64,000 nucleotides of DNA from Caulobacteraceae bacterium (GTDB lineage: Bacteria > Pseudomonadota > Alphaproteobacteria > Caulobacterales > Caulobacteraceae): contig JAUJMO010000002.1 of NCBI GenBank assembly GCA_030446805.1, forward strand, positions 215,664 to 279,663, given 5' to 3'. The translations under genes and the position numbers were made by a program. How positions within the stretch are numbered: position 1 is the stretch's first letter; the number at the start of each line of letters is the position of its first letter. Shown piece after piece: positions 41,710 to 50,757 of this stretch. The notes under the pieces are model-generated. The model worked only from the letters and a program-made list of their open reading frames with translations. It searched no databases and had not been told where the DNA came from.

Positions 41710-42581
41710 GGCTCCCGCCGGGAAGTTCCGGCGCGGAACTGCAGCAGGGTGACCGCTAGGATGAGTACGAACAGCACCTGGGCGATGGCCGACGCGTAAC
41801 CGAGCTCCCAGCGGGTGAAGGCGGTTTCATAGATGAACAGCACCACGGGGCGGGACGCCCCGCCCGGTCCGCCTGCGGTGAGCAGCTGCGCCTGGCCGAA
41901 CAGCTGCAGCTGCGCCGCCGTCTGCAGCATCACCACCAGCACCACCGTGCGCCGGAGCGAGGGCAGGGTGATGCGCCGGAAGGTGGTCCAACGGTTCGCC
42001 CGGTCGAGCGCCGCCGCCTCGAAGATATCCTCGGGGATCTGCTGCAGGCCCGCCAGAAAAAGCATCATCGGCAGACCGATGCTCCACCAGATGGTCGCAA
42101 CCGCCACGGCGAGGAGGGCGAGGTCAGGCTGGCTGAGAAAGGGGACCGGCTCGCGCCCCCCGGCTTCCCAGGCCTCCGCGAGCAGGCCGGCGTCGGGGGT
42201 CAGCACGAAGCGCCAGATGAGCGTGATGATGGTGACGGACAGGACGGAGGAGGAGAAGAACAGGCCCCGGAAGACGCTCGCCGTGCGCCCCGGCTTGTTC
42301 AGCGCCAGGGCCAGGGCGAGGGTGATCGCGGTCAGCACAGGCACGACCAGGACCGCGTATTTGAAGGTGTTGCCCAGCGCCTGCCCGAACACCGGGTCCG
42401 ACGCCAGTCGCGCGTAGTTCTCCAGCCCTGCAAAGGCGCGCCCGCCGAACGGGTCGGCCCTGTGGAAGCTCAGCGCCAGCCCGTCGATGAGCGGGTAGAT
42501 CAGCAGCCCCACATAGAGCAGCAGGAAGGGCCCTATGAAGGGCGCGGCCTGGAGCAGGCTTCGCCGGCCCAGCGCGTTCAT
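41706..42581 (-). CDS. Carbohydrate ABC transporter permease (MalF/UgpA type)
   Basis: A 291-residue permease with six helices: FIGPFLLLYVGLLIYPLIDGL at the start, the EAA loop EAAALDRANRWTTFRRITLPSL and a C-terminal helix ASAIAQVLFVLILAVTLLQF. It forms the heterodimer with the MalG-type permease. Its start overlaps the ATPase stop. There is no extended periplasmic P2 loop like that of MalF, so UgpA-like is the better comparison. Confidence 0.92.
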   Translation of the reverse strand: MNALGRRSLLQAAPFIGPFLLLYVGLLIYPLIDGLALSFHRADPFGGRAFAGLENYARLASDPVFGQALGNTFKYAVLVVPVLTAITLALALALNKPGRTASVFRGLFFSSSVLSVTIITLIWRFVLTPDAGLLAEAWEAGGREPVPFLSQPDLALLAVAVATIWWSIGLPMMLFLAGLQQIPEDIFEAAALDRANRWTTFRRITLPSLRRTVVLVVMLQTAAQLQLFGQAQLLTAGGPGGASRPVVLFIYETAFTRWELGYASAIAQVLFVLILAVTLLQFRAGTSRREP

Positions 42582-43684
42582 GCCGTGGACTCGACCGGGT
42601 GACGTCCCGAGCCGTCAGGCGCGAACAGGTGCGCGGCCGCGCCCTCCATGTGCAGGCCGACGATATCGCCAGCCTGCACCCGGCTGGCCCCTCGGTCTTC
42701 GCCCGTCAACGCCTGGCCGTCGGAAAGGCGGGCGTAGACGAGCGTGCGGTCGCCCAAGCGCTCCACCAGCTCCACCCGCGCGTCCGTGGTCCCGGCCCCC
42801 GCTCCCGTCACTCTTACGCTCTCCGCGCGCAAACCGATCTGCAGCGGCCCGGCGCCCGCCAATCCGGCCCGCGGCACGCGCGTGTCCACCTGCGAACCGT
42901 CGCCCAGCCGGACGCTGGCGCGGCCGCTCTCGCCGTCCAAGAGCTCCACAGGCGCCACGTTCATGGCCGGCGAACCGACAAAGCGCGCGACCCAGACATT
43001 GGCCGGCCGGGCGTAAATCTCCATCGGCGGCCCGACCTGCTGGATGCGCCGGTCGTGAATGACCGCCACCCGATCGGCGAGGGTCATGGCCTCGGCCTGA
43101 TCGTGGGTCACCATGATGAAGGCCGCGTCCACCCGGTTGCGCAGCTCTGCGAGCTGCACGCGCGTACGCATCCGGAGCGCCGCGTCGAGGTTCGAGAGCG
43201 GCTCGTCCAGCAGGAAGAGTTGCGGCTGTTTGACGATCGCCCGGCCGATGGCGACCCGCTGCCGCTGGCCGCCCGACAGCTGCGCCGGCTTTCTGTCCAA
43301 CTCCGGTTCGATCTCCAGCACCCGGGCGGCCTCCAGCACGCGCCTGCCGATCTCTCCCTTGGCGACGCCGGCGTTGCGCAAACCAAAGGCCATGTTGTCG
43401 CGCACCGACATGTGCGGGTAGAGCGCATAGTGCTGGAAGACCATGGCGACGCCCCGGTCGCCGGGGGGCAGCTGATCGATGCGTCGCCCGCCCAGCCTGA
43501 CCTCGCCGCCGTCGGCCGTCTCCAGGCCGGCGATCACGCGCAAAAGCGTGGACTTTCCGCTGCCCGACGGCCCCAGGAAGGCCAGGAACTCCCTGGTCTC
43601 CATGCTGAGCGACACGCCGTCCAAAACCGTCGCGGCGCCGTACGCCTTGCGGACCTCGATCAGTTCCAGGCTCGCCAAAGTCAC
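42578..43684 (-). CDS. Sugar ABC transporter ATPase (MsmK/UgpC type)
   Basis: A 368-residue ATPase. Walker A is GPSGSGKST, the Q loop is VFQHYALYPHMSV, the signature is LSGGQRQRVAIGRAI, Walker B is LFLLDEPLSNLD and the switch His is in MVTHDQAEAMTL. The C-terminal OB/TOBE region (FVGSPAMNVAPVE; LQIGLRAESVRV) marks the multi-sugar class. It leads the operon and is divergent from the Crp/Fnr gene. Multi-sugar ATPases can serve several importers. Confidence 0.93.
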   Translation of the reverse strand: MTLASLELIEVRKAYGAATVLDGVSLSMETREFLAFLGPSGSGKSTLLRVIAGLETADGGEVRLGGRRIDQLPPGDRGVAMVFQHYALYPHMSVRDNMAFGLRNAGVAKGEIGRRVLEAARVLEIEPELDRKPAQLSGGQRQRVAIGRAIVKQPQLFLLDEPLSNLDAALRMRTRVQLAELRNRVDAAFIMVTHDQAEAMTLADRVAVIHDRRIQQVGPPMEIYARPANVWVARFVGSPAMNVAPVELLDGESGRASVRLGDGSQVDTRVPRAGLAGAGPLQIGLRAESVRVTGAGAGTTDARVELVERLGDRTLVYARLSDGQALTGEDRGASRVQAGDIVGLHMEGAAAHLFAPDGSGRHPVESTA

Positions 43685-43915
43685 CCCCCTTTGGGACTAT
43701 GCACAGGGACGGCCAGCCGCCAAGCTGGGGTGCAGCAAGGGCGGTCGCGCCCCGGGTGAGCGCAGGCGGGAAATGGGGTGCGGATCTCAGCGTCGGCTGA
43801 ACACCGTCCGGCCCAGCCTACGAGCCCGGAGAGCGTCCGGTCCGCAACGAGGAGGTTCCCAGGTGAGCAAGCCTTGCGTCGGAAAGCGGCGACTGCGAGC
43901 ACGGAGGCTCCGCAC

Positions 43916-44746
43916 GTGAACCGCACTCTCAACAGTCCGACGACCGACACGGAAATGCATCCCGATTCCGGAGACGTCGACGAGATCGCCGTGCCGGTCA
44001 GAGGAAAGGCGACACGGCCTGCGGCGGCCGTTGCGGAGCTGAGCAACGAGATCCTGCGATCCTTGCCGCCCGAGGTCCTGGTGCGGTTGCGACCCCAGCT
44101 ACGCTCGATCAAGCTTGTGGTTGGGCAGGTGCTGTACGAGCCCGGTGACGACGTTGACCACGTCTACTTTCCCGAATCCGGGCTGATCTCGCTCGTCACC
44201 CCCATGCGCAACGGGCAGGACGTAGAGAACACCAGCCGCGGTCGCGACGGTGGGATCGGGTACGTCGAGGCTTGCGGCAGCGAGATGATGGTGTCCCGCG
44301 CCGTGGTTCACATCGAAGGGCGGGCTTGGTGTCTGGCCGCGTGCGACTACCGGGAGGTCTATGAAAGCAGCGGGGCGATGCGGAATCTCATCCAGCGCCG
44401 GACGGAGATCCTGCTGGCGGACGCCCGCCAGGGCAGCGCCTGCCGCGCGGTTCACCCCGCCTCGGGTCGGCTCGGGCGTACCTTGCTGGAGTGCTACCAC
44501 CACACGGGAGAGCTCCGCCTGCCGCTCACCCAGGAGTTCCTGGCGGGAATGATCGGCGTCGGCCGAACCACGGTGACCCATGCCGCAGGTCGGCTCCAGC
44601 ACCTCAAGCTGATTCGCTACACTCGCGGGGTCGTCGTGATCACCGACGTCGAGGGTCTCAAACGCCACGTGTGCGAATGCTACGAAGTTCTCCGCGATGT
44701 CAGACGGAGCATCCTCGAACGACGCCCACGCTCTGCCAGCCACTAA
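43916..44746 (+). CDS. Crp/Fnr family transcriptional regulator
   Basis: A 276-residue regulator: cyclic-nucleotide-like beta-roll (LRPQLRSIKLVVGQVLYEPGDDVDHVYFPESGLISLVTPM), dimer helix and a winged helix (LPLTQEFLAGMIGVGRTTVTHAAGRLQHLKLIRYTRG). The C-terminal CECYEVLR tail is characteristic of an alphaproteobacterial subgroup without a known ligand. The N-terminus is longer than usual. I use a GTG with a GGAGG ribosome-binding site eight bases upstream; an internal ATG (MHPDSG) would shorten it by 13 residues. No FNR-type Cys cluster is present. It may control the stress genes that follow. Confidence 0.87.
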   Translation: MNRTLNSPTTDTEMHPDSGDVDEIAVPVRGKATRPAAAVAELSNEILRSLPPEVLVRLRPQLRSIKLVVGQVLYEPGDDVDHVYFPESGLISLVTPMRNGQDVENTSRGRDGGIGYVEACGSEMMVSRAVVHIEGRAWCLAACDYREVYESSGAMRNLIQRRTEILLADARQGSACRAVHPASGRLGRTLLECYHHTGELRLPLTQEFLAGMIGVGRTTVTHAAGRLQHLKLIRYTRGVVVITDVEGLKRHVCECYEVLRDVRRSILERRPRSASH

Positions 44747-45079
44747 GGCTAGCTGCAGCCTTCCCGTCTCCAGAAGGGGCCTGCCTGGCCGCTTTGAGTT
44801 CACCGGGTCCAAGGTCGCCAGATCACGAGCTCGATGTTCATGCGCCATCGTCGAAGCGCGTCAGCCACACCTGCGTACGTCGCGTCTCCGTATGGAGGGG
44901 GGTGAACAGGACGGGCCCCGCCGCCGGCAGCACGACCTGGCGCACCACCGAAGTATTGAGTCCAAAGCCGATCCCGTTTCTTGGTGTCCGGGGTTGGCGG
45001 CCCGGCGCCCGTAGGCCAGCGTGCGACCGACCGGAACGCATCAGACGCTTCTCGGCTCAACGGCGCTCAGGAGAAGCTC
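44747..45079. other. Intergenic region (333 bp) before the MgtC-like gene
   Basis: No gene is supported. A minus-strand frame ends in a protein-like stretch (VVLPAAGPVLFTPLHTETRR, then TQVWLTRFDDGA), which could be the relic of a lost gene, but it has no start of acceptable quality and no family I recognise. The region should include the mgtC promoter. Confidence 0.5.
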
Positions 45080-45523
45080 GTGTTTCTGAATTTCAACGAG
45101 GCCTTGGTCCTCGAGCACCTTGGACGAATCGCGCTCGCCTTTGCGCTGGCGCTCCCGTTGGGTTGGGAACGGGGCTCGGGCCGCTCCAGCGTGGGTTTCC
45201 GGACCCTCCCGATCGTGGCCATGGCCAGTTGCGGCTTCGCCCTGCTCGCGCGGAGCTTCCAGGGCGCGGACGCCGAAAGCATGACCCGTCTGCTGCAGGG
45301 CCTGATGGGTGGGATCGGCTTCATCGGAGGCGGCGCCATTCTCAAGAGCGGAGGGTCGGTGAAGGGCTTGGTCACGGCGGCCAGCGTCTGGAACGTGGGC
45401 GCCATCGGCGCGTCCGTCGCCTTTGGTCGGCTGGAGATCGCTGTGGTGCTGAGCGTGCTCAACCTTGCCGTGCTTCTGGTGCTCACTCCGCTGGCGAAGA
45501 CGGTTGCGGAGAAGGAGCCGTGA
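45080..45523 (+). CDS. MgtC/SapB family membrane protein
   Basis: A 147-residue membrane protein. The core matches MgtC: HLGRIALAFALALPLGWERG, RTLPIVAMASCGFALLA, then LMGGIGFIGGGAILKSGG and VKGLVTAASVWNVGAIGASVA. In pathogens MgtC adapts cells to low Mg2+ and inhibits F-ATPase; relatives in other bacteria have less certain roles. An AGGAG six bases before GTG 45080 chooses the start. The C-terminal ACT-like domain of long MgtC proteins is missing. It overlaps the 3' end of the next, convergent gene by 41 bp. Confidence 0.82.
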   Translation: MFLNFNEALVLEHLGRIALAFALALPLGWERGSGRSSVGFRTLPIVAMASCGFALLARSFQGADAESMTRLLQGLMGGIGFIGGGAILKSGGSVKGLVTAASVWNVGAIGASVAFGRLEIAVVLSVLNLAVLLVLTPLAKTVAEKEP

Positions 45524-46400
45524 GTGTGGACGCGTCCCGCCACTCCCCCAGCAGGCGCTCGGACGCGGGGTCCCGCACCGCCACACGCTCGATGGTGGTT
45601 CCGATCAGGCAGACGGGTCGCTGGTCAGGGTTGGCGCTGCGGCAGGCCACCGCTCCGGCGCGGCCGAAAGGCGCGATCCGGCCCTCCAGCACAAGCTGCA
45701 GGCCCTGTTCAGTGGGCCGGGCCACCTCCTGCAAAGGGAGGGTCAGTTCATAGGGGCGATCGCCCCGGCGGCCCAAGCGCGAGCTTTCCGGCCCGAACAC
45801 GGTGGCGATCCCCACAGTCTGAGGGGAAGGAGGCGGCGCTTCGGCGAGCAGCGGATCCTCGGTCCGCGCCGGGCAGGCCTCGGACGTTTGCCATGGACGA
45901 GGGATCCAGAAGCCCTCCACGGCCTCTACATCGGGGCCCGCCAGCATCTGTGCGAAGGGCGATGCGGTCCACACCTGCGGCCGTACGCGGACGCGGAGCG
46001 TTTCACCCTCAGGCCCGACCTCCCAGGAGGCGGTGCTCTCCGGGTCCGGGACCTGAGGACCTCGGCAGCCGAACGGGATGCGCAGCTGGAAGCGGCGTCC
46101 GGCCAGTGCGTCGACTTCGGCGGGCCTGTCCCTGCCCTCGGCGTACGCAGCCGCTCCGGCGCGAGCGGCCGCGAGAAGATCCTCCCGGGAAAGAACGGCC
46201 GCATCGGCGGCAGGAGGCGTCGGCCCGGTCTGATCGGGCCGGGGCTCGACTCCCTCCGACCGCGCGGGGAGCGGGCGGGGAGGGGAGGGCGGATCGGTTG
46301 GACGCCCCAGCGCCAGGACGGCCGCCACCGCGGCCGCCGCGATTACGGCGATCCCGATCACCAGCCGGCGAAGGTTCTTTGAGGGTTCTGCCTCGGCCAT
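45483..46400 (-). CDS. Hypothetical protein with one N-terminal membrane anchor
   Basis: A 305-residue protein: MAEAEPSKNLRR, then one membrane helix (LVIGIAVIAAAAVAAVLAL), a Pro-rich linker, and a periplasmic domain with several Cys (GCRGPQVPD, EACPARTED, VACRSANPDQRPVCLIG). The repeated pattern of beta-like strands and the cysteine spacing suggest a disulfide-stabilised fold. No family is recognised. It is convergent and overlapping with the MgtC gene and divergent from the SLC13 gene. Confidence 0.68.
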   Translation of the reverse strand: MAEAEPSKNLRRLVIGIAVIAAAAVAAVLALGRPTDPPSPPRPLPARSEGVEPRPDQTGPTPPAADAAVLSREDLLAAARAGAAAYAEGRDRPAEVDALAGRRFQLRIPFGCRGPQVPDPESTASWEVGPEGETLRVRVRPQVWTASPFAQMLAGPDVEAVEGFWIPRPWQTSEACPARTEDPLLAEAPPPSPQTVGIATVFGPESSRLGRRGDRPYELTLPLQEVARPTEQGLQLVLEGRIAPFGRAGAVACRSANPDQRPVCLIGTTIERVAVRDPASERLLGEWRDASTLTAPSPQPSSPAE

Positions 46401-46484
46401 TGCACTTGTATAACGTGCGCAGCTTGGGTTGGGAGGCTGAATTGTTGCGGGTACTGCGAGGAACCGCTTCCGCGTGAGCCGGCT

Positions 46485-47801
46485 TTGAGCCCAGACCAGG
46501 GCGTCGCCCTTTTCGTCCTTCTGGCCGTCGTAGCCGCCCTGGTGCACGGCCGGATGCGTGCGGACGTCGTGGCTCTGACCGGCGCGGCCGCCTTGCTGAT
46601 CTCGGGAACCATTCGACCTGTCGAGGTTCAGGCGGCGTTCGCGAGCCCGGCGGTCATCGCGCTCGCCTCGCTCTTCGTCATAGCCTACAGCATCGAGCGC
46701 TCTGGTCTGTTGAGTCTGCTGATCCGCTCGGCCACCCGATTGTGCGGTCGTCTAGGGGCGGTCGGGCTGTGGTTGGTCATCGGACTGTGCGGCGGGGCTT
46801 CGGCTTTTCTCAACAACACGCCGATCGTGGTCCTGGCGGCGCCCGTGGTGCGCGACGTGGCGCGTTCGGTGAACCTGTCGCCCAAGCGGTTCCTGATCCC
46901 GCTCTCCTATGTGACGATCATGGGCGGCGCCTGCACCTTGATCGGCACCTCGACCAATCTGCTGGTGGCCGACATGGCGAGAAACGCCGGCCAGCCCGCG
47001 ATCGGATTGTTCGAAATGGCTCCGGCAGGCCTGATCGTGGCGGCCGTGGGCGGACTCTACCTCCTGGTGTTCGGTGAGCGCCTCCTCAGCGACAAGGGCC
47101 CTCCACCCACGGCTCCGCTGAGTGTCCCTCACCAGCTGGAGCCGGGCGAGCCTCCGGACGATGCGGCTCTGGGCGACCCGGACATGTTCACGATCGACCG
47201 CCCGCTGGACGTGAACCGCGCCCTGGCCTCGCTCGCCGTGTTTGTGGGCGTGGTGGTGATCGCCGCTGTGGGACTGGCGCCCATCGCCGCCGCGGCGTTT
47301 GCGGGAGCCGTCCTGCTGATCTTGGTCCGAGCCATCAGCGCGGAGAACGCCTACCAAGGTCTGCGCCCCGACGTGCTCCTTCTGATCGCCGGCATGGTCG
47401 TTGTGGGCTTGGCCCTAGAAGTCACCGGTCTAGCCGAGCTGGCCACGCGAGGGATGATCGGCTGGCTTCAACCGCTCGGACCGCACGTTGCGCTGCTCAT
47501 GCTGTACGGCGTGACCTTGTTCCTGACCGAGGCGCTATCGAACGCCACAGTCGCCGTGCTGGTGACCCCGGTCGCGGTTGCGCTGGCCGAAAGCCTGGGC
47601 GTGAGCCCGCGACCGTTTCTGGTGGCCGTCATGCTTGCCGCCAGCAACGCCTTCGCGACGCCTTTCGGCTACCAGACGAACGTTCTCGTCTTTCAACTCG
47701 GCAAGTACCGGTACGCCGATTTTCTGAGAGTAGGCCTGCCGCTGAACGTCCTCACCTGGCTCGCCGCCGTGTTGGTGATTCCGATGTTCTCACCGTTCTG
47801 A
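46485..47801 (+). CDS. SLC13/ArsB-like permease
   Basis: A 438-residue polytopic transporter with about 11 helices. Signature segments include GGASAFLNNTPIVVLAAPVV and YVTIMGGACTLIGTSTNLLV (the SNT-like GTSTNL motif of DASS transporters). A second half contains FLTEALSNATVAVLVTPVAVALA and ASNAFATPFGYQTNVLV. It would co-transport a dicarboxylate, sulfate or similar anion with Na+. The TTG start is the only option before the first helix; GTG 46473 meets a stop. No C-terminal TrkA-C (RCK) domain is present. Neighbours do not reveal the substrate. Confidence 0.85.
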   Translation: MSPDQGVALFVLLAVVAALVHGRMRADVVALTGAAALLISGTIRPVEVQAAFASPAVIALASLFVIAYSIERSGLLSLLIRSATRLCGRLGAVGLWLVIGLCGGASAFLNNTPIVVLAAPVVRDVARSVNLSPKRFLIPLSYVTIMGGACTLIGTSTNLLVADMARNAGQPAIGLFEMAPAGLIVAAVGGLYLLVFGERLLSDKGPPPTAPLSVPHQLEPGEPPDDAALGDPDMFTIDRPLDVNRALASLAVFVGVVVIAAVGLAPIAAAAFAGAVLLILVRAISAENAYQGLRPDVLLLIAGMVVVGLALEVTGLAELATRGMIGWLQPLGPHVALLMLYGVTLFLTEALSNATVAVLVTPVAVALAESLGVSPRPFLVAVMLAASNAFATPFGYQTNVLVFQLGKYRYADFLRVGLPLNVLTWLAAVLVIPMFSPF

Positions 47802-47875
47802 ACGTCTCGCACTAAGCGGGGCGACCCAGCCAGAAGAGCCGGCTTGGGCAGGCGGAGCTATCCTAGTCCCCGCCG

Positions 47876-49498
47876 CTAAACCCGGTGCGATGGCCGGCTC
47901 AGGCCGAAGCTTTCGAACATGGCCGCATGGGCGGCGACGCCCTCGAGCTCGGCGACGAGATCGTGCGCGCTACGGTCGGCGGCCTGTGGAGCCCGACTGT
48001 ATTGCTCGAGATAGACGCGCAGGGTGGCCCCCGAGGTCCCCGTGCCGGAGAGGCGGAACACGATGCGACCCCCGTCTGCAAGCAGCAGCCGGACTCCCTG
48101 ACGCTCCGAGCGCGCTCCGCTCACAGGGTCCACATAGGCGAAATCGTCGGCGCTCTCGACCCGCCGGCCGACTAGGACCCCCGTGGGAAAGCTCGCGAGC
48201 CGCCCCCGCAGACCGTCCATCAAGGCCGCGGCCCGTTCAGTGTCCAGACCTTCGTAATCCAGCCGGGCGTAGCCGTGCCGCCCGAAGCGGGCCCAGTGGT
48301 CGCGGACCACCGCCTCAACAGACTGGCCCCGCGCGGCCATGATGTTCAGCCAGTAGAGCACGGCCCACAGGCCGTCCTTCTCCCGGACGTGATCCGAACC
48401 GGCGCCTGCGCTTTCTTCGCCACAGAGCGTGATCCTTCCGGCGTCGAGCAGGGAGCCGAAGAACTTCCAGCCGGTCGGCGTCTCGTAGCAGGGCACGCCC
48501 AAGTGCTCCGCCACCACGTCGAGGGCGCGGCTGGTCGGCATCGAACGCGCCACGCCGGACAATCGGCCGCGGTAGCCCGGTATGTGCTCGGCGTTGGCGG
48601 CCAGAACGGCCAGGCTGTCGCTGGGGCTCACGACGAAACGGGGACCCACGATCATGTGTCGATCGCCGTCGCCGTCCGAAGCCGCGCCGAACTGGGGCGG
48701 ATGGAGGCCGTTCATACGCGCCATCAGCTCGGCCGCGTGCGTCGGATCCGGGTCCGGATGGCCGCCGCCGAAGTCAGGCAGCACCGCGCCACGCATGACC
48801 ACGCCGGGTGCACCCAGACGACGCTCGAACAGCTCGACCGCATAAGGGCCCGTCACTGCGTGCATGGCGTCGAAGGCCATGCTGAAGCCCGGGGCGCGCA
48901 GCAGCTCGCGGATGCGGTCGAAGTCGAACAATCGCTCCATGAGATCGGCGTAATCGGCGGCGGGATCGACCACTTCGATCTCCGTCGAACCCAGGCGCTG
49001 CGTACCTGTTACGGACAGGTCCACAGGATGGGCGTCCAAGATGGTGTAGCTTCGAAGAGTGCGGCTGACCTCGAAAATGGCCTCCGTGACATCCTCCGCC
49101 GAAGGAGCGCCGTTCGGGCCGTTGAACTTCACGCCGAAGTCGCCCTCGGGTCCGGCCGGGTTGTGGCTGGCCGACAGGATGATCCCGCCAAGGGCTTGCC
49201 GGCTGCGAATCAGGTTGGAGGCCGCCGGCGTCGACAGCACGCCGTCCCGGCCCACGACCAACCGGGGGCAGCCGTTGGCCGCCGCGATCCGGATGATGAT
49301 CTGCAGCGCCTCGGCGTTGTAGTAGCGGCCGTCCCCGCCCACCACCAAGGGCGCGGTCGGCGGGCGAGCGATGAAGATCGCCTGCACGAAGGCCGCCAGG
49401 TAGTGCGGCTGTTGGAAGACCCTCGTCGCCTTGCGCAAGCCGGAGGTGCCGGGCCGCTGATCAGGAAAGGGTTCGAAACTTACGACGCGCGGGTTCAT
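47876..49498 (-). CDS. pgm: Phosphoglucomutase, alpha-D-glucose phosphate-specific
   Basis: A 540-residue alpha-D-phosphohexomutase that interconverts glucose 1- and 6-phosphate. The phosphoserine is Ser111 in SASHNPAGPEGDFGVKFN, the metal site is SDGDGDRHM, the sugar loop is CGEESAGAGSDH and the phosphate loop is RLSGTGTSGATLRVYLE. It is the longer eukaryote- and Caulobacter-like Pgm form, not the ManB/GlmM form. An N-terminal RPGTSGLRKATRVFQQ block is typical. It is monocistronic and upstream of a cold-shock-like gene on the other strand. It would supply UDP-glucose precursors for envelope polysaccharides. Confidence 0.93.
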   Translation of the reverse strand: MNPRVVSFEPFPDQRPGTSGLRKATRVFQQPHYLAAFVQAIFIARPPTAPLVVGGDGRYYNAEALQIIIRIAAANGCPRLVVGRDGVLSTPAASNLIRSRQALGGIILSASHNPAGPEGDFGVKFNGPNGAPSAEDVTEAIFEVSRTLRSYTILDAHPVDLSVTGTQRLGSTEIEVVDPAADYADLMERLFDFDRIRELLRAPGFSMAFDAMHAVTGPYAVELFERRLGAPGVVMRGAVLPDFGGGHPDPDPTHAAELMARMNGLHPPQFGAASDGDGDRHMIVGPRFVVSPSDSLAVLAANAEHIPGYRGRLSGVARSMPTSRALDVVAEHLGVPCYETPTGWKFFGSLLDAGRITLCGEESAGAGSDHVREKDGLWAVLYWLNIMAARGQSVEAVVRDHWARFGRHGYARLDYEGLDTERAAALMDGLRGRLASFPTGVLVGRRVESADDFAYVDPVSGARSERQGVRLLLADGGRIVFRLSGTGTSGATLRVYLEQYSRAPQAADRSAHDLVAELEGVAAHAAMFESFGLSRPSHRV

Positions 49499-49625
49499 GT
49501 CGCTCCTGCCGAGGTCGGCTCCTTGTTGTCGAACCTAGGGTGGCTCGGCTTCGATTGCGGCCCGTGGATCATAGACGCTCCTGCACGCCTCCGGCTTCCC
49601 TGTAGGAGCCGACGCGGCGGGGTGG

Positions 49626-49883
49626 GTGTACGCTGGCGGGAACCGTTCCTTCTGTGAGTCGGTCCAGGGACTACGGGTCATCTCGCGGGACAACAAGCAG
49701 CCCAAGGTCCTTGTCCGTGTGGGCGAGGTCTTGGCGACGGGACTGGAGAGCCCTGAGAAGGGGCGGCGCTTCGAATCCACCGTCACCGAACACGGCCAGG
49801 AGCGGCCGCGCGCAGCGCAGCTCCTTGCGCTCAGAGGAGACCAAGGCCCCTCCGGTGTTCGGGCGGCGGGTCGCGGGCGATGA
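49626..49883 (+). CDS. Divergent cold-shock-domain-like protein
   Basis: An 85-codon frame in what first looks like an empty interval. Residues 7-65 can be laid on a cold shock domain: SFCESVQGLRVISRDNKQPK in place of KFFNxEKGFGFISRDDGxPD, then VLVRVGEVLATGL in place of VFVHISAVExAGL, then GRRFESTVTEHGQERPRAAQL in place of GQRVxFEVxxxxxRPQAxxL. The RNA-binding aromatic residues (FGF and FVH) are lost, so binding may be abolished or altered. Start is a GTG with no strong ribosome-binding site. It may be a decaying copy or a repurposed fold. It has normal GC content and no in-frame stop, and it is convergent with the universal stress protein gene. Confidence 0.5.
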   Translation: MYAGGNRSFCESVQGLRVISRDNKQPKVLVRVGEVLATGLESPEKGRRFESTVTEHGQERPRAAQLLALRGDQGPSGVRAAGRGR

Positions 49884-49894
49884 GCCTCGCCCGC

Positions 49895-50746
49895 TCAACG
49901 ATACATCAGCAAAGGGATGGGGCAGGTCCGTGCCAGCGTCGTGGTGGTGCTCCCGACGATGAACTCGCGCAGCCGAGAGTGGCCATAGGCGCCCATCACC
50001 AGCAGGTCGGCGCCGCTGTCCCGCACGTGTTCCGAGATCACCTTGTCGACGGCGCCCTGCCGCAAGACGAATTCCGCGGCTTCGCCGTGCTTCGCAAGCG
50101 CCTCTCGAGCCCAGTCGAGCTGACGGCGGTGCTCCGCGTCGTCGGGGCCGACCATCAGCACCTGATGGCGCAGCCCCTCGAAGGCCGGGCGGACGCCTAC
50201 GCGCTCCACGGCACGCTGGGCGCTTGGGCTGCCGTCGAAGGCGATCACAACGGTCTCGGTCGGTTTGAAGGCGCGAGAGGCCACCAGGACGGGCAGCGCG
50301 GAGACGCGCACCACCCGCTCCAGCTGCGACCCCAGGTGAAGTTTGGCGAAGTCCGCCGATTCGCCCCTTTTGCCGATCACGACCAGGTCCGCGCCTGCTT
50401 CAAGCTCCGTCACCGTCTCGAGTAAGGAGCCGTGCCGGAAGCGGGTGGTCACCTGCAGCACCTCGGCGTCGCGAACGCGCTGCTCGGCCCGCTTCAGGAG
50501 GGCGCGCCCGCGCTCCTGCTCCAGCCGGCTGCGGACCTCGTCGGCTCGGGCGAGCTGTTGCAGCAGATGTTCGCCGGCGCCGAGCCCGATGCTGCCGCTG
50601 AGGTCGGGGCTTCCCTGACGCTCGCTCTTGTCGAGGACGTGCAGAATCTCGACCGACGCGGGCATGCGGCGGGCGCACCAGGCGGCGTGGTCGACGACGC
50701 TGTCGGCGTACACCGAGGCGTCGATGCAGGCGAGCACCTTGCTCAT
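49895..50746 (-). CDS. Universal stress protein with two tandem UspA domains
   Basis: A 283-residue soluble protein. Domain 1 (1-150) opens KVLACIDASVYADSVVDHAAW and ends with the GKRGES-like ATP loop. Domain 2 (155-283) opens TVVIAFDGSPSAQRAVE and ends LLVMGAYGHSRLREFIVGSTTTTL, which holds the G-x2-G-x9-G(S/T) nucleotide motif. The second domain keeps a complete ATP-binding signature; the first is degenerate. It lies 11 bp behind the SulP transporter gene and should be co-transcribed. Such pairs are common and suggest that the UspA protein modulates the transporter. Confidence 0.9.
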   Translation of the reverse strand: MSKVLACIDASVYADSVVDHAAWCARRMPASVEILHVLDKSERQGSPDLSGSIGLGAGEHLLQQLARADEVRSRLEQERGRALLKRAEQRVRDAEVLQVTTRFRHGSLLETVTELEAGADLVVIGKRGESADFAKLHLGSQLERVVRVSALPVLVASRAFKPTETVVIAFDGSPSAQRAVERVGVRPAFEGLRHQVLMVGPDDAEHRRQLDWAREALAKHGEAAEFVLRQGAVDKVISEHVRDSGADLLVMGAYGHSRLREFIVGSTTTTLARTCPIPLLMYR

Positions 50747-50757
50747 CGTGGTCCTCC

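Noticed and set aside
44838-45041. Minus-strand frame ending VVLPAAGPVLFTPLHTETRR
   Set aside because: Protein-like for its last 40 residues but with an implausible N-terminus and no family that I can name; noted only as a possible relic.
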